The notes beneath the pieces were generated by a model. That model did not search any database. It had not been told where the DNA came from and saw only the letters and a list, made by a program, of their open reading frames with translations. A DNA stretch of 64,000 nucleotides from Casuarius casuarius (lineage: Eukaryota > Chordata > Aves > Casuariiformes > Casuariidae). The stretch lies in the NCBI GenBank assembly GCA_003342895.1, contig PTFA01000311.1, positions 377,804 through 441,803 on the forward strand. Direction: 5' to 3'. Positions 22,101-33,181 of this stretch are shown here, in pieces; position 1 is the stretch's first letter; each line of letters begins with the position of its first letter. The translations under genes and the position numbers were made by a program.

Positions 22101-24414
22101 AAGACGTGACTTTAGTCTTCATCTGCCCATTTGTGGAAAAAATGGGGTATTTCTTGAAAACTCTACTTACCATCTGCATCAGGTTTATTCTTGCTGCTAC
22201 AGTTGCAATATACTATTTTATGCTGAAAACATATTGCTCTGCATTTCTTAACCAGGTTGTAGGCATGATACAAAATTCTCTTGGGGGCATATTAAGGTAA
22301 TAGTGTTTTTTTGTTGTTGCAAGACTCACAGTGAAGAAATGGGCAAGCTTACCACAGGACTGGCTGCATTATAGAATTCTAACGTGACATTACACTTTAA
22401 TGTGTATTACACACGGGATAACACATACCACACCTAAAGTCTTCAAAGTGTAGAGACAAATTGTTTCATAGAGGCAAATCTTTTGTTACTGAATTCTTCA
22501 TCTTTTGTGTTAGCATTCTCTTTGCCATGTGTGGTCTATAGAATAATATCTAGGATTGCTATTTGAAAATGATTCAGTTGGCTTGGTTTGAGAAACCTCC
22601 ACTCTCATCTGTTGTAACCAAATTTCTGAAGTAAATTATAGCCCTGTGGAGCTGCAAGTGGAGAACACAGCAGCCATCTGATGACATTTTGATAGTTAAA
22701 GGGCCTATTGCTCTTGTTTTACTTGAGCCACTGATTATTTCTGTTTCTTTATTTACAACTATAAAATTGTTAGCCTTGCAAAAGAGAACCTGCCTCAGGT
22801 GAGCAGTAATGATTCTTGGTTAAGGCTGGGCCCAGAGGGAGTAAGAATTTCTCAGAGGAAACATAGCCACATTTGTTTATGCTGTACTTCACTGCCCCAC
22901 AGATCCAATCCAGCTTGCAGACAAATGGAGCTAAATACAGTACTTAAATGTGCATATTAAACCCTTGCCAGAAGCTACAATTATTAAATAACACCAGGAT
23001 CTCCCCCAGTCTTCCACTAAAACAGTTGGAGCTGACTGCCAGGCTCATGTTTTCTGGGCAGATTATTTCAATCCTTTGAGAAAAGGAGAGCCACTCTTAA
23101 GAAGTTAATACCTCTGGGGCAGTATATTGGAAAGCTTCATTTGATCTTCTCTGACATATATGACAGTATCTCATTTTCAAGCTGAAAAGGTCCCATCCAT
23201 GGGTTATGCCACCACCAACATGCATAAATAAAACTCCAAGTAAAAAAGGAGGAGTGATAGGATACTGGATTGAGTGGCAAATGTTATCTGAAACACTTGT
23301 TAAAATCCGGCTATTAAAAAACAAGCTGATGAAGCTGTCTGGGCTCAGTTGTGGTATGATGCTCTGGAATGGATAACAAGCGCTTACTGGCTCATTCACA
23401 CAGGTTGACTAAGTGGATGGTAATTGTCAGAACAGGGATTGTGTCAGTAATCAAAGAGTACTAGCATTTTAAACAGCTGTGACCAAGTTTGTAAAAGAAT
23501 GGCTCATAGTTCTCTCCGACGATTAACCATGACTCACAATTGTGTGTGGATAAGACTAATTGCATTGTGGCCCAATGTATAGTAAAATAAACTGCCTCCA
23601 AGAACCCTTAAGGAAGGAGTTGTGTAAGACTAGTGATGGGGGCAGGGGGAGGAAGAGGCTAAAAAAGGAAGGGACTATAGGAAAGAAAGAAGTTCCTTGC
23701 AGAGTCCACATCAGCTGGGTGCTTGAGCTATGCTGGAGAATGGCTACTGCACAATGGGTTAGGTAAATCAGGATACAGAGGCAGATGGGGGCAATTTCTT
23801 GCAAATCCTTGACTGCCTTGGACATCTGGTCCTCCTGGAGAAGGATATTTCCACACATGTTTTTTATCAGTGAGACAGAATTGCTGGACTATACTGTTGA
23901 TTCCAATTAGAACACTGTGTTTGAAAAAGCCTTTAAAAGCAGCACCTACTTCTCCCTGTTTCTTCAGCTCTCTAAATCTTTGTGATACTGTTGGCTCTGA
24001 AATAGGTTGAGTGGAACAATGGGTAATAGCATTTCAAAATCCTTCATTGTGCAAGGTTTTCTGGTTTTGCTCCTACTGCAAATAACAGCTATGAGATTCT
24101 GCCTTCTTGGCAGTATAAATGCTGATTCAAACTGAAATGAGAAAATTGGGACCACTGGGGCAAAAGTCAACAAACATTTGCAATCTAGGATGCAGATCCC
24201 TTATCAGTAGTGGGGACAAGATATTCCTGACCTATTCTTTGCTGAAACAAATACAATTCCAAAATTGTCAGTGCTTCCAAGAGCTTGTGTTCTTTGATAC
24301 ATCTTGATCCACAGAAGGGTCCCTGTTTCCAGGAAGGGGAACTTTTTCAGCATGGTTTTCTTGCCTTTCCTGGAGCACTATCAAAAGATAGTTTATGTAT
24401 TTAAAGACTTATCC
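19147..24414. other. Unique noncoding DNA, no gene seen
   Basis: Five kilobases with open frames of at most 100 codons on either strand, none recognisable. No clear LINE, SINE or LTR. A purine-rich patch lies at 23636-23695. The sequence may contain diverged repeats that only a library search would find. Confidence 0.55.
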
Positions 24415-24603
24415 AGGAAATCTGGATTCTGTTTCCAGCTCTGTTATGGCCTCTATCTGACTTCAGGAAAACCACTTTACCTCAGTTATCCTTTTGTGAA
24501 ATAGAAGTGATAATACATCTACACGCGTCTTGGGAGACTGGATTCATGACTACAATGGGTTTATAGTTTCTCGGATTGAAGGCAAGGAAGAACAGTGTAT
24601 TAC
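24415..24603 (+). mobile_element. MIR / CORE-SINE, nearly full body
   Basis: The segment follows the MIR-type consensus in order. It has TCTGGATTCTGTTTCCAGCT (tRNA-derived part), then CTGACTTCAGGAAAACCACTTTACCTCAGTTATCCTTTTGTGAAAT-like sequence (the CORE, compare 'tgaccttgggcaagtcacttaacctc...tcagtttcc...tgtaaaat'), then GTGATAATACATCTAC. The tail, GTTTCTCGGATTGAAGGC, resembles 'gatccttggatgaaaggc'. Divergence is high, as expected for an element older than the amniote radiation. Confidence 0.72.
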
Positions 24604-24960
24604 CAAGGTACCAATTCAGGAGTTGGTGTAGAACCTTCTCTTTTTCCAGAGTGAAAGACAAATTACTTCTATAACTTAGATCTTAGTATTAGACTGCACA
24701 CTATTTTAAACTGTGCAGGCCTATCTTCACTAGGAAGGGGTAGAACGTAAAAATATTCATGATAAAGTTCTCTCTGTAGAACAGATTTCAAAAAGCATTA
24801 AACTTTGCTGGCTTTGAGATTTCCACTGGTGAGGGGAGGGTCAACAGATCTACAGATACGGATGGGTAGAGCTCTACTACAGCCAAGGAGCAAGGGAAAA
24901 TTTGGTGAAACTTGGCCCACAGTGTTCAAGGCTTGTATACCAGAATCAAGTCAGTAGGAG
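24604..24960. other. Unique noncoding DNA
   Basis: Nothing recognised. Confidence 0.5.
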
Positions 24961-25132
24961 AGAATTAGCAAATCTTACATCTATATATGTCTGTATATAT
25001 ATATAAAAACACACACACGAAAAGTCCCCAGAACTTAGCAAATCTTATATATAATTTTATATACATATGTATCTATACATATCTGTCTATCTATCTATCT
25101 ATCTATAAAAACACACAGAGAGTCCCCAGAAA
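24961..25132 (+). repeat. Two-copy tandem duplication with internal microsatellites
   Basis: Copy 1 (24961-25030) and copy 2 (25031 to about 25132) share the start AGAA(C)TTAGCAAATCTTA and the end AAAAACACACA...AGTCCCCAGAA. Between them, copy 1 has a short TATATA tract. Copy 2 has expanded TATA tracts and a TCTA tetranucleotide repeat of about five units (25086-25106). The ends are well conserved while the AT/TCTA middle differs in length, which points to duplication followed by microsatellite growth. Confidence 0.8.
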
Positions 25133-28100
25133 ACTGCATATCTTTATTGGATAATATTATTTCACAATAACATTGCTGACATAATAAAGAAAAATCAGTG
25201 AAGGGAACATAAAGTATTTTTTTGAAATGAATAATGTAGCTACGTGGCATGTAGCTTTAAAGTGAATTGACCTGGATTTTTCAGGCCTAAGCAAGCATTT
25301 CTTGGCTCTTGTGAGATTGTTGCTTGACTCTGAAATTAGAATCATTTTGTGAGTGTCTGGAATTAAGAATGAGGTGACCTCCATCTTAATTAGAAGGGGA
25401 TAGATCAAATATCTAAGGCACACTCCCTTGTTTGTTGTTGACTGATTTGACTTAGGTTGGTGTGGTATAGTCCTAAGGCAGTATTTTATGGTAGCCTATT
25501 TTGCTGCCATATGTATTGTACTTCTTTTTGCCTTTCTTTATGATGATAATATAAGGTTAATCATGCTTAAAAACCATTAAAACTATTCCATTTCTATCTG
25601 AAAAAGGAATGAGGTGAGTGAAACATTCAGATGCATATTGCATTTAATGCAAGCTTTGTACAAGTCAGGGATCTCAATAAAATTTAAAATCCTTTTAGTC
25701 AGCTATCCTTCTAATTACTTTTTATTTCTCCTCTGCTGGAAGAGCTTTGAGGCTGTGTACAATGAACATGTTGGTCTTTATTTCATGTTAATGTGTTCAG
25801 TAAAATAAGATGATACAGCTGAGTAAGAGGGATCACAGACTAATTTATATAAACATTGATTATTTCAGAGAGCTGTGGAACTTCTTTGTCTTGGTATATG
25901 TGACTGCATATATATTCAGATTGAAATATATTCAGTCTTTGTGACCAGCTTTCTTCATTTTTAGAAACCCTGATATAGAAGACATTGATTGACAAATGGA
26001 TTCTCCCGCCTTCCTCCTTTCTAGGCTAATGAAATAATAGCTCAAAACCAGATACATGGCATCTATCTTTCCTGTTCTGTTCACCAAGTGCCTGATTCAG
26101 AATATCTTGAAATCCAGTGATGATCTTGTATTGACAACAGTACTGTATCAGTAATTTGGGAGTTAGAAATTTATACAAAAAACTTCTACATTCACAAAAA
26201 AGTAGAAGAGTGTCTCTATATTAAACATGATGCTGTACCTTTGGTCTTTGACACCTGTTATGAACCTAGAAGAGATACTCAACTGTCATGCCTCTATGGA
26301 TCTGTTACCCTAAAATGTAAAGTGAAGCCAAAAGCTAAGGTTTTGCCATCGATGTCAGAAGTGCCAGGATTTCATGACAATTACTAATCAGTGGAATCTG
26401 AGTTGTACTTAGATTGGCACTTGGGTCATCAGTCTTCAAAGATATACACGCATCTGGTATTTCAGCTTCATTTAGACACCGTCATTCTAAACTTTGATTC
26501 TAGGCCACAAAACTTGGAACTCAATCTAAATTTTCAGCCACCTGCTTTCCAAGTATGGGGTATTAGTTTGACATATGAAAGACAATACGTCAACACTGAA
26601 ATCCAGTTAAGGTATGCAGATCTATGATCAGAGCATGACTGCATTTTTGGGTCCGGAATCATAGGCAGGCTCATTTCCCTAATAACAGTAGTAAAATAGG
26701 GTCATTTTGTCTGTTAAGCTAGAGCGTAGTCAAACATCCAGTTAAATTTCCTACTGCATGGAAAATATACACTACGATAGCCAAGACCCTTATCATCCAC
26801 AAGCAGCAATTCTACCAGGTGAGCTGTCGTAAGAGGAAATCTTGCAGGTGCTAGGATAAGCTTTTCTGGGCTGGGAGCTGATCCAGCCTTTTGTAGCTGA
26901 ATGCAGTGTCAGCCAACCCACTTAGACTTACCCAATTACACATGAAGTTGCTTCTTCATCCAGCATGTGGCATTTCCAGTATGTTTCTCAGTGATTGTGA
27001 TGTGTTTAGTGCTCTCAGATACAAGACAAACAGAACGAAAGGCTCAAACGGGAATCTAAGTTGCACATGCAGCAGTAAACTTTTTATAGACAGGGATGTC
27101 TTGAATAGCAGAACAAGCATATTTTATGTTATACTTTTACACAAATAGATATCCTGGTTTTAGTGAATTGGCCCAAAACAGCAGCCTTTCTGGAGCGCAC
27201 TCTGAGTTGTCACCAAGTCTGTGTACCCAGACTTTATAGGTAGAACTGTAGAGAGGCAGTCATAACCAAACTGTGCAAATGGCTAGTGGCCTGACAGCAG
27301 ATAGACAAAGAGAAAAAAACCCTGAAGTGCCTCCAGTCTTTGGAAGTTTGGCTTTTGCATCGGAATATGCTGCGTCAGGTCCATCTCTAATTAGTTCCTG
27401 TGGGATATATAGAAGTTGACTGGCAGGAAGACACCAGTGGCAATAAGGTAGCTGGGGTTTTTTGGTTTTGCTCTGAGTGTGCGTGCACAGATCTTATATG
27501 ATTTGAATGAGTAGATTCCATTTTGTATTTCTCTCATTTAAATGGCATAAAATGGCAAGACTCCTAGGGCATAAGTATGAAGAGAAAATGGAAGCTTTTA
27601 TATGGCTTTCTGGGAACATAAATTGCCCTAAAATGGAGTTTAATATTTGATTCAGACATGCAGTCAGTTGGAATAGTAAGTTGGATTGCAGCAATGTACT
27701 TAACAACCTTACAGGCTGGAGGGATATCTTAGGAAAGTGTTGAAACATAAATCAGCTAGAGAATGATTCTAGGAAAAGGAATCTGGGCTGAGCAAATCTA
27801 AACTTGCACAAACCTGTCAAAGTATGTTTTATTGTCCAATGTATTATCCTTCTATGATTAATGTGAAATGGAAATACGTTACAGTGTGTGATATGTACAC
27901 ATGTTGCAAATCCATTAAGAACAAGCCTTATATGATTTATTTCTATTAATGTCATATTAAATGCTAAAAATACAGTTGATGTTAAAGCACAGGTGCAATC
28001 CAATAAAAACAAGGACAATTTGAGTTAGGACAGCCTTACATCAATTTTACTCACTCCTGGCAGATTAGTAATGTAGCACTTACACTGAAGAACCCTAGGC

Positions 28101-28444
28101 ATGGTAGGCTGTGTTTTTCAGGAGTGCACCCAGAGTGTTCCTACACTTGGTATGGTGAAGATTTCAGAGAATTTAGCTTTCTGCAAGTGCAGATTCAGAA
28201 TTTAAGCACATTTCTTTCCATCTTTCTTAAAAAAAAATCTGATTTATGCAGACCAAATCACAGATTTGAAATTTGGATTTTTAAAGCTGCCTTGAAACCC
28301 CTCTAAAATGTGTCTTAATAGTTTAGTGCGTAAAATCACTTGTTTATGCAATATGTGCTGCATTCCCAAGGGATCAAGCCTATGCTTTCATACTGAAGCC
28401 GTTTTTTAGATTACCAGCAAAACAAGGTGGAAGAGAAAGGCTAC
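25133..28444. other. Unique noncoding DNA, no gene seen
   Basis: Open frames are below 90 codons. AGTGCCTGATTCAGAATAT near 26090 recalls the end of an old amniote repeat but is too short to call. Confidence 0.55.
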
Positions 28445-28530
28445 TCTGAAAGCATCTTGCAAATACTAACGATTTTATTCTCACAAATCCCCTGAGAAGT
28501 ATTACTGTCATTTTGGGCATTATAATAAAT
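28445..28530 (-). mobile_element. MIR / CORE-SINE 3' fragment, antisense
   Basis: GCATCTTGCAAATACTAACG, TTTTATTCTCACAAATCCCC, TGAGAAGTATTACTGTCATT and TTGGGCA follow the reverse complement of the MIR 3' half ('gctttacatgtattaac..tttaatcctcacaacaaccc..tgaggtaggtattattatccccatttt'). The order and spacing are close to expectation. The tRNA-derived head is absent. Confidence 0.6.
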
Positions 28531-30199
28531 TGTTATATTGGCCATGTTGTATTTTTGAAGCTCCTTTTTTTGGGTGGGATCTGACAAAATTTGTGCAGAG
28601 AATACTTTTGGTGTGATGATCCTTGCTCATTTTAAAAGTAACTTTTCTTCTTGCAGCAGAGGAAAATGACTTTTTTTTTGTGAACCCTGAAGGCAGAATC
28701 AAATCTATTGGAGGACTATATAAGAGTCCCAACTAAAAGGGAAGCCAGAAAAGGATGCTATTAAATTAGCTGGTAGCTCCACAAGGAGTACAGGCTGTAA
28801 TACAACAAATTGAAAAGGGTTGTGCTTAAGCCAAAATGTAAAATCATTACTAAGCACTTTGGCTTAAGCAGTTTAATTTATGAAGGAACATAACTTTGCA
28901 AAGCCATTACTCTGGAAGACTCAAAATATGACAGCAGTTTTAAACTGAACAAAAGAAGTACTAAACCAGTAAATCCTCTAGCCCAAAATATTCTGAATCC
29001 CACATCAACATGGCTTTAGCGTGGCATCTCTATGACTTGTAGCGCATGATTATAATCCTTTGGAATAAGTTGACACTGAATGCTGTAACATCTTAAAGCT
29101 ATTCAGGCAGCACATACAAATCGAGAAACTAGATTACAGTCCGTGTCCAAGATTTCACCAAATACATTTTTTTTTTAAGTGAAGTATCTCTTAGGAGATA
29201 CTGAATTAATTTGGGAAGATTTCTTTTAGGACAAGATTTACACACATTGAAAGGACTGAAACTTCTCTTTGAAGATAATTCAGACTATCTATAGAACCTT
29301 GCCTGTGGCAGCTCCGTCACTGTAAACACCTTTAAATCTGGGCTGGATGTCTTTTTAGCTTAAACAGAAGTGGATTAGAGGCAGGTGTTGCTCACTGAAG
29401 TTCTACAGGCAGAAGGTTCAGCCTGAATTGCAATAATGGTCCATGAGGTAGTAGGTACCTAATTCAGGTGCCTGAAGTAGGGCGTAGTGCCATTTTAGAT
29501 GCCCTTGGATGTTTTGCCCAGCCTTTGCCTGCCTGGCCATGAAGGTAGGGTCTCCCATGCTGTGTCTGTCAGGCCTTCGCAGATGTCTTAGATATCCAGT
29601 GACATGCAAAGGGTATTAGATGCTTGTGTTTAAGCAGCTGAATTCCATTCTTAGAATCGCTAAGGTTTTGATGAGCAGGTTTCTGTGGGATTGTATATCA
29701 ATAGGGTAGAGATGAGGCCAGTCTGCAAAAAAGGTGTTCTAGGTGTTCAGCTCTGGGCAGGATATCAGTAGAGCCAGAGCTTCAGGTCTTACTGGGAGCC
29801 AGGCAGAGTACATGCCAGTGCTACAGGTGCCACTGGTTACTGTGTTTTCACTGTTTGGTGCAGATCTATGTATTCACTTACTTGTAGTGAGCTCTTAATT
29901 ACCAATGGTCAGTTTATATGGGGTATGACTTATATGCCCCATATGTGCAGTGCTAATTCAAAACTGGCAGGTCTTATTGACTCAGGAGCAGCATTATAAA
30001 ACTGAGAGTTTTCTTTTAGGACTGACTCAAGTCCAGATGCAATTTAAGTTACTTTGTATGGTCTGGAATGCAAACTAGTAAATTACACCAGATGCAAGCT
30101 TGCATTGCAGTCTGGGAATTGAGGGTGCTTGGCAGCATAGTGTAGGGACAGATCATTTCCCAGGATCAGTCACAGGCCACTGGGATTTATTTATTCATC
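28531..30199. other. Unique noncoding DNA, no gene seen
   Basis: No gene or repeat recognised. GC rises slightly from about 29.3 kb towards the CR1. Confidence 0.5.
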
Positions 30200-30275
30200 T
30201 CTCATACGAGGAAAGGCTGAGAGAGCGGGGACTGTACAGCCTGGTGAGAAGAAGACTGAGGAGGGTCTTATCAAT

Positions 30276-30521
30276 GTGTATAAATATCTGAAGGGAGAGT
30301 GTAAAGAGGATGGGGCCAAACTCTTTTCAGCAATGCCCAGTGACAGGACGAGAGGCAATGGGCACAAACTGAAACACAGGCAGTTCTGTCTGAACATAAG
30401 GGAAAACTTTACTGTGAGGGTAACAGAGCACTGGAACATAGTTGCCCAGAGAGGTTGTGGAGTCTCCATCCTGGAGATATTCAAAAGCCACCTGGACAGG
30501 GTCCTGGACAATGTGCTCTAG
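30276..30521 (+). pseudogene. Remnant of CR1 ORF2 C-terminus
   Basis: Eighty-one codons remain open in the frame of the CR1 ORF2 tail. The readable motifs [24 protein letters not shown] and LEIFKSHLD are characteristic of CR1-derived sequence. It has no catalytic part, no start context and a frameshift just upstream, so it is not a functional gene. Confidence 0.8.
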
Positions 30522-30587
30522 GTGACCCTGCTTGAGCCAGGAGGGTTGGAATAGATGATCTCCAGAGGTCCCTTCCAACCTCAACTG

Positions 30588-30605
30588 TTCTGTGATTTTG
30601 TGATT
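30588..30605 (+). repeat. CR1 3'-terminal octamer repeat
   Basis: Two imperfect copies of the 8-bp unit (TTCTGTGA, TTTTGTGA) that ends CR1 elements instead of a poly(A) tail. It is thought to be used by the reverse transcriptase for priming. Confidence 0.85.
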
Positions 30606-32095
30606 AGTTCTTCCTCAGCTCTGGCATGTCTAGACCCAAGCAGACTCCACACAGAGTTAATAGCTATAATAGTGGAAGCTGGAGGGAGGTGAGAGAGGGA
30701 TGGCACTGGCAGCCATCCCAGGTGAAGAAGAGTTGTCTGTAGTGTGGTTATTTGGCCACGCGAGTGGCATTTCTGAATGAACGAAAACGTGCACACAGTT
30801 CTGAATGCTATTGTTTGCCCTCACCTGCAGAAAGATTGCCATGCTGTTCGTTTCTTATTCCATAACTTGCTTTCTACCTGAGCTTAGGATAAAGGAAGTC
30901 TCAGCACAGTGAATTCCTCATTTAAAGGAATCATGATCTTCCAAAGAAAGAGATGCTGCTTCTTTGTTCTGGTTACGTGATCTGAAACATTCAAGAATTG
31001 GAATATTTCTAATGAGAGGACTAACAACTTACTGTAGTTTAATGAAAGAAAAGAAAAAGCTGAGATTGAAAAAATAACAACCCCCTCCCCGCACACTCAC
31101 TCCAATAACCTACCTCTGGAGTCACAAAAAAACCAAACAACTCAGGAATGAGTTTATATTAGTGTTATTCATGCAGTAATCCTTTGCAGTGTCTCAAGGC
31201 CTCTCATGTACATCTTGCCTTAAAACTGATGACTGAGACCTTCAGAATCTTTAAAGCAGTGATACATTTGTGTCTTCAAGTTTAAGGAAAGCTTCTACCA
31301 ACTGCATCTGTAGAGAAGCAATTCAGTGTTTGCCACTACTGACAAGAAGGCTGTTTACTTACTACCTTTCAGGAGTAACCAAGACCTCTAGCTGCGAAGG
31401 GTCACACGTTCCTCATATGCAGGGGAATAGCATGTGTTTCATTTTGACCAGTGTGTCTTGAAAGTATGATCTGGGCTTCATGCTTTTAAGTTCTAGAAAA
31501 ATTCTGAGTGATGTATTTTTGCGAGGTTTCCTTGCCACTACTCTGGTACAAAACGGGCTGGTCCTGGATATAATTAACCAGCGTGTTATGGCCTCACACA
31601 GAAGGGAACTCCTTCACTGATTATAAACAAAGCAAAACCAATTCCCTTGCTGTAGGGGGAATGCAAAACAGTCATGCTCAGCCAAACCACCACTGCTCTA
31701 AAGTCCAGCTTGTTGCATAAATGGCAGTAAATCCTGGGCTGCTCCAGCTGTCTTTGGGCTATGCTAGTTCGGGATCTAGCTACAGTCAATCTCTCTGGTT
31801 CCCACCCCTTTGGTCACTGAGCAGAGCTAGGCTGAGAATTGATCTCTCTTTGTTTTGGGCACTTATGCAGTTGAAATTAGTGTTTGTTTGGAAATAACAA
31901 GCAGTTTTTAATTTGAGCATGCTGCTTAAAATACAGAAAGCTCACTGTTTGCAGGAAAGCCTCTGGGGAATGGGGTCTGGTTTTCGGTTGGGAATGGAAC
32001 GAGTGAGCTGCCCTGCTCTGACCACATCTTTTATCGTGGAAGTGGGGGAGTTTGCTTTTTCATATGACCTTTTTCTCCTTTTCTTGTTCCCTCTC
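30606..32095. other. Unique noncoding DNA, no gene seen
   Basis: No gene recognised. A C-rich patch (CCCCCTCCCCGC) lies at about 31081-31092. Confidence 0.55.
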
Positions 32096-32155
32096 CTTTA
32101 CTTTACTTTACTTTACTTTATTTTATTTTATTTTATTTTATTTTATTTTATTTTC
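32096..32155 (+). repeat. Compound (CTTTA)5-(TTTTA)7 microsatellite
   Basis: About five CTTTA units change cleanly into about seven TTTTA units with no break in the 5-bp phase. A single C-to-T variant unit has spread through one half of the array. An open frame of 158 codons (32052-32528, plus) runs through it; its N-terminal third is translated microsatellite and the rest is unrecognised, so it is not called as a gene. Confidence 0.93.
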
Positions 32156-33162
32156 AGATTTTGACAAGGTGTTAACTGATCTTATTCTCCCAGACTGCTG
32201 GACTCTGCCTCAGGTCACAAATAGGCCACAGGATTTTTGGGAGCACTTCTCATACAGCTGGGGGAGTTCCAAAATCATCCTGTGCCAAGTGGAAAATGAA
32301 GCTGTCATCAGTTCAGGGTCAGCTCTGCATAAGGGCAGAGGAGCTCCTTCCTCCTGCTTTATTTCCTTTTATTCTGTGGTCCATTTTTATTACTGGAGAA
32401 TATTTTCAAGGGTAGTGAAAACCTGTGTGCAGCATCTCTTGCCTTTGGATCTCATATCTATAAAGGACACTTCTTATATTTGTCCACTTGGCTTGAATTT
32501 ATTCTTCAAAGGGAAAGATAGTTATTAACTTCTTGTGTTCACAGAGATTTTATAGTAGAATTTTAGTGATATAAATCTCCAGCTAATGTGGAACTATGTT
32601 GGGAGATCCAGTCTTTACTAAAGAGTAGTTGTTCAAAGCTGCTTTAGTCTTTCTTGTTTTTCTTTTATTCAAAGACCACACTGGAGTATGATGTGGTAGT
32701 CACTGGTCAGATATCAATTGTGTTGCCTTTATTTCGTAATTAGTAGTCCAGCTGTGCAAATAATTGACTTTTGGGGTTTTGTTTTGCAGGCCTAATCAAG
32801 TGTGTAGGGGACTGTTCCAGGTTAAACATTTGGTTTCATTTTAATTCATTGTTGAATAAAAAGTAAAATGTTTTTAAAACCTTTTGAGACTAGAATCTTA
32901 ATATTCTGTTTTGAAAATCTTGAAATGAAATGTTTTGGCTTTTAAAGAATGTTTTTGTCTGTAACAATTTGTTGAGCTTGATGTGTATTTGTGATAGTCT
33001 GGGTAATCCAAATTTATATTTTGTTGGCAAACAGCTCAGATGCCTTCCCTATCTTTAATTACTAGTTTATATTACATAACTCATTCAGATAAAGCTGTTG
33101 CCCATTGTCTGCTTTAGGAAATTGTACGTAGTATACCTGCAACACAATGTTTGTTAAAGCTT
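32156..33162. other. Unique noncoding DNA
   Basis: T-rich sequence with no gene or repeat recognised. Confidence 0.5.
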
Positions 33163-33181
33163 CCCCTCCCCCTCCCCCCCC
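33163..33181 (-). repeat. C4-T-C5-T-C8 tract, possible minus-strand G-quadruplex
   Basis: Runs of 4, 5 and 8 C separated by single T. The minus strand is G8-A-G5-A-G4, able to supply four G-tracts with 1-base loops. Structure formation is inference. Confidence 0.6.

Larger units (their letters stand above)
30200..30605 (+). mobile_element. CR1 LINE, 5'-truncated, avian type
   Basis: Chicken repeat 1 non-LTR retrotransposon. The segment starts inside the 3' part of ORF2 (ATACGAGGAAAGGCTGAGAG...) and runs without a gap to the terminus (GATGATCTCCAGAGGTCCCTTCCAACC, split here for length, then the octamers TTCTGTGA and TTTTGTGA). Endonuclease and reverse transcriptase domains are absent; severe 5' truncation is typical of CR1. 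The ORF2 C-terminus stays open from 30276 to 30521 ([15 protein letters not shown] and EHWN motifs are readable). The upstream '[20 protein letters not shown]' lies in another frame, indicating one single-base deletion near 30264. There is no poly(A), as expected for CR1. Target duplications are not evident. Confidence 0.95.

Noticed and set aside
24961..25132. Repeat-spacer pattern reminiscent of CRISPR
   Set aside because: Only two copies, adjacent, AT-rich with microsatellites, in a vertebrate genome.
32052..32528. 158-codon plus-strand open frame, the longest in the window
   Set aside because: The N-terminal part is translated CTTTA/TTTTA microsatellite and the rest matches no family I know; no promoter or splice context.
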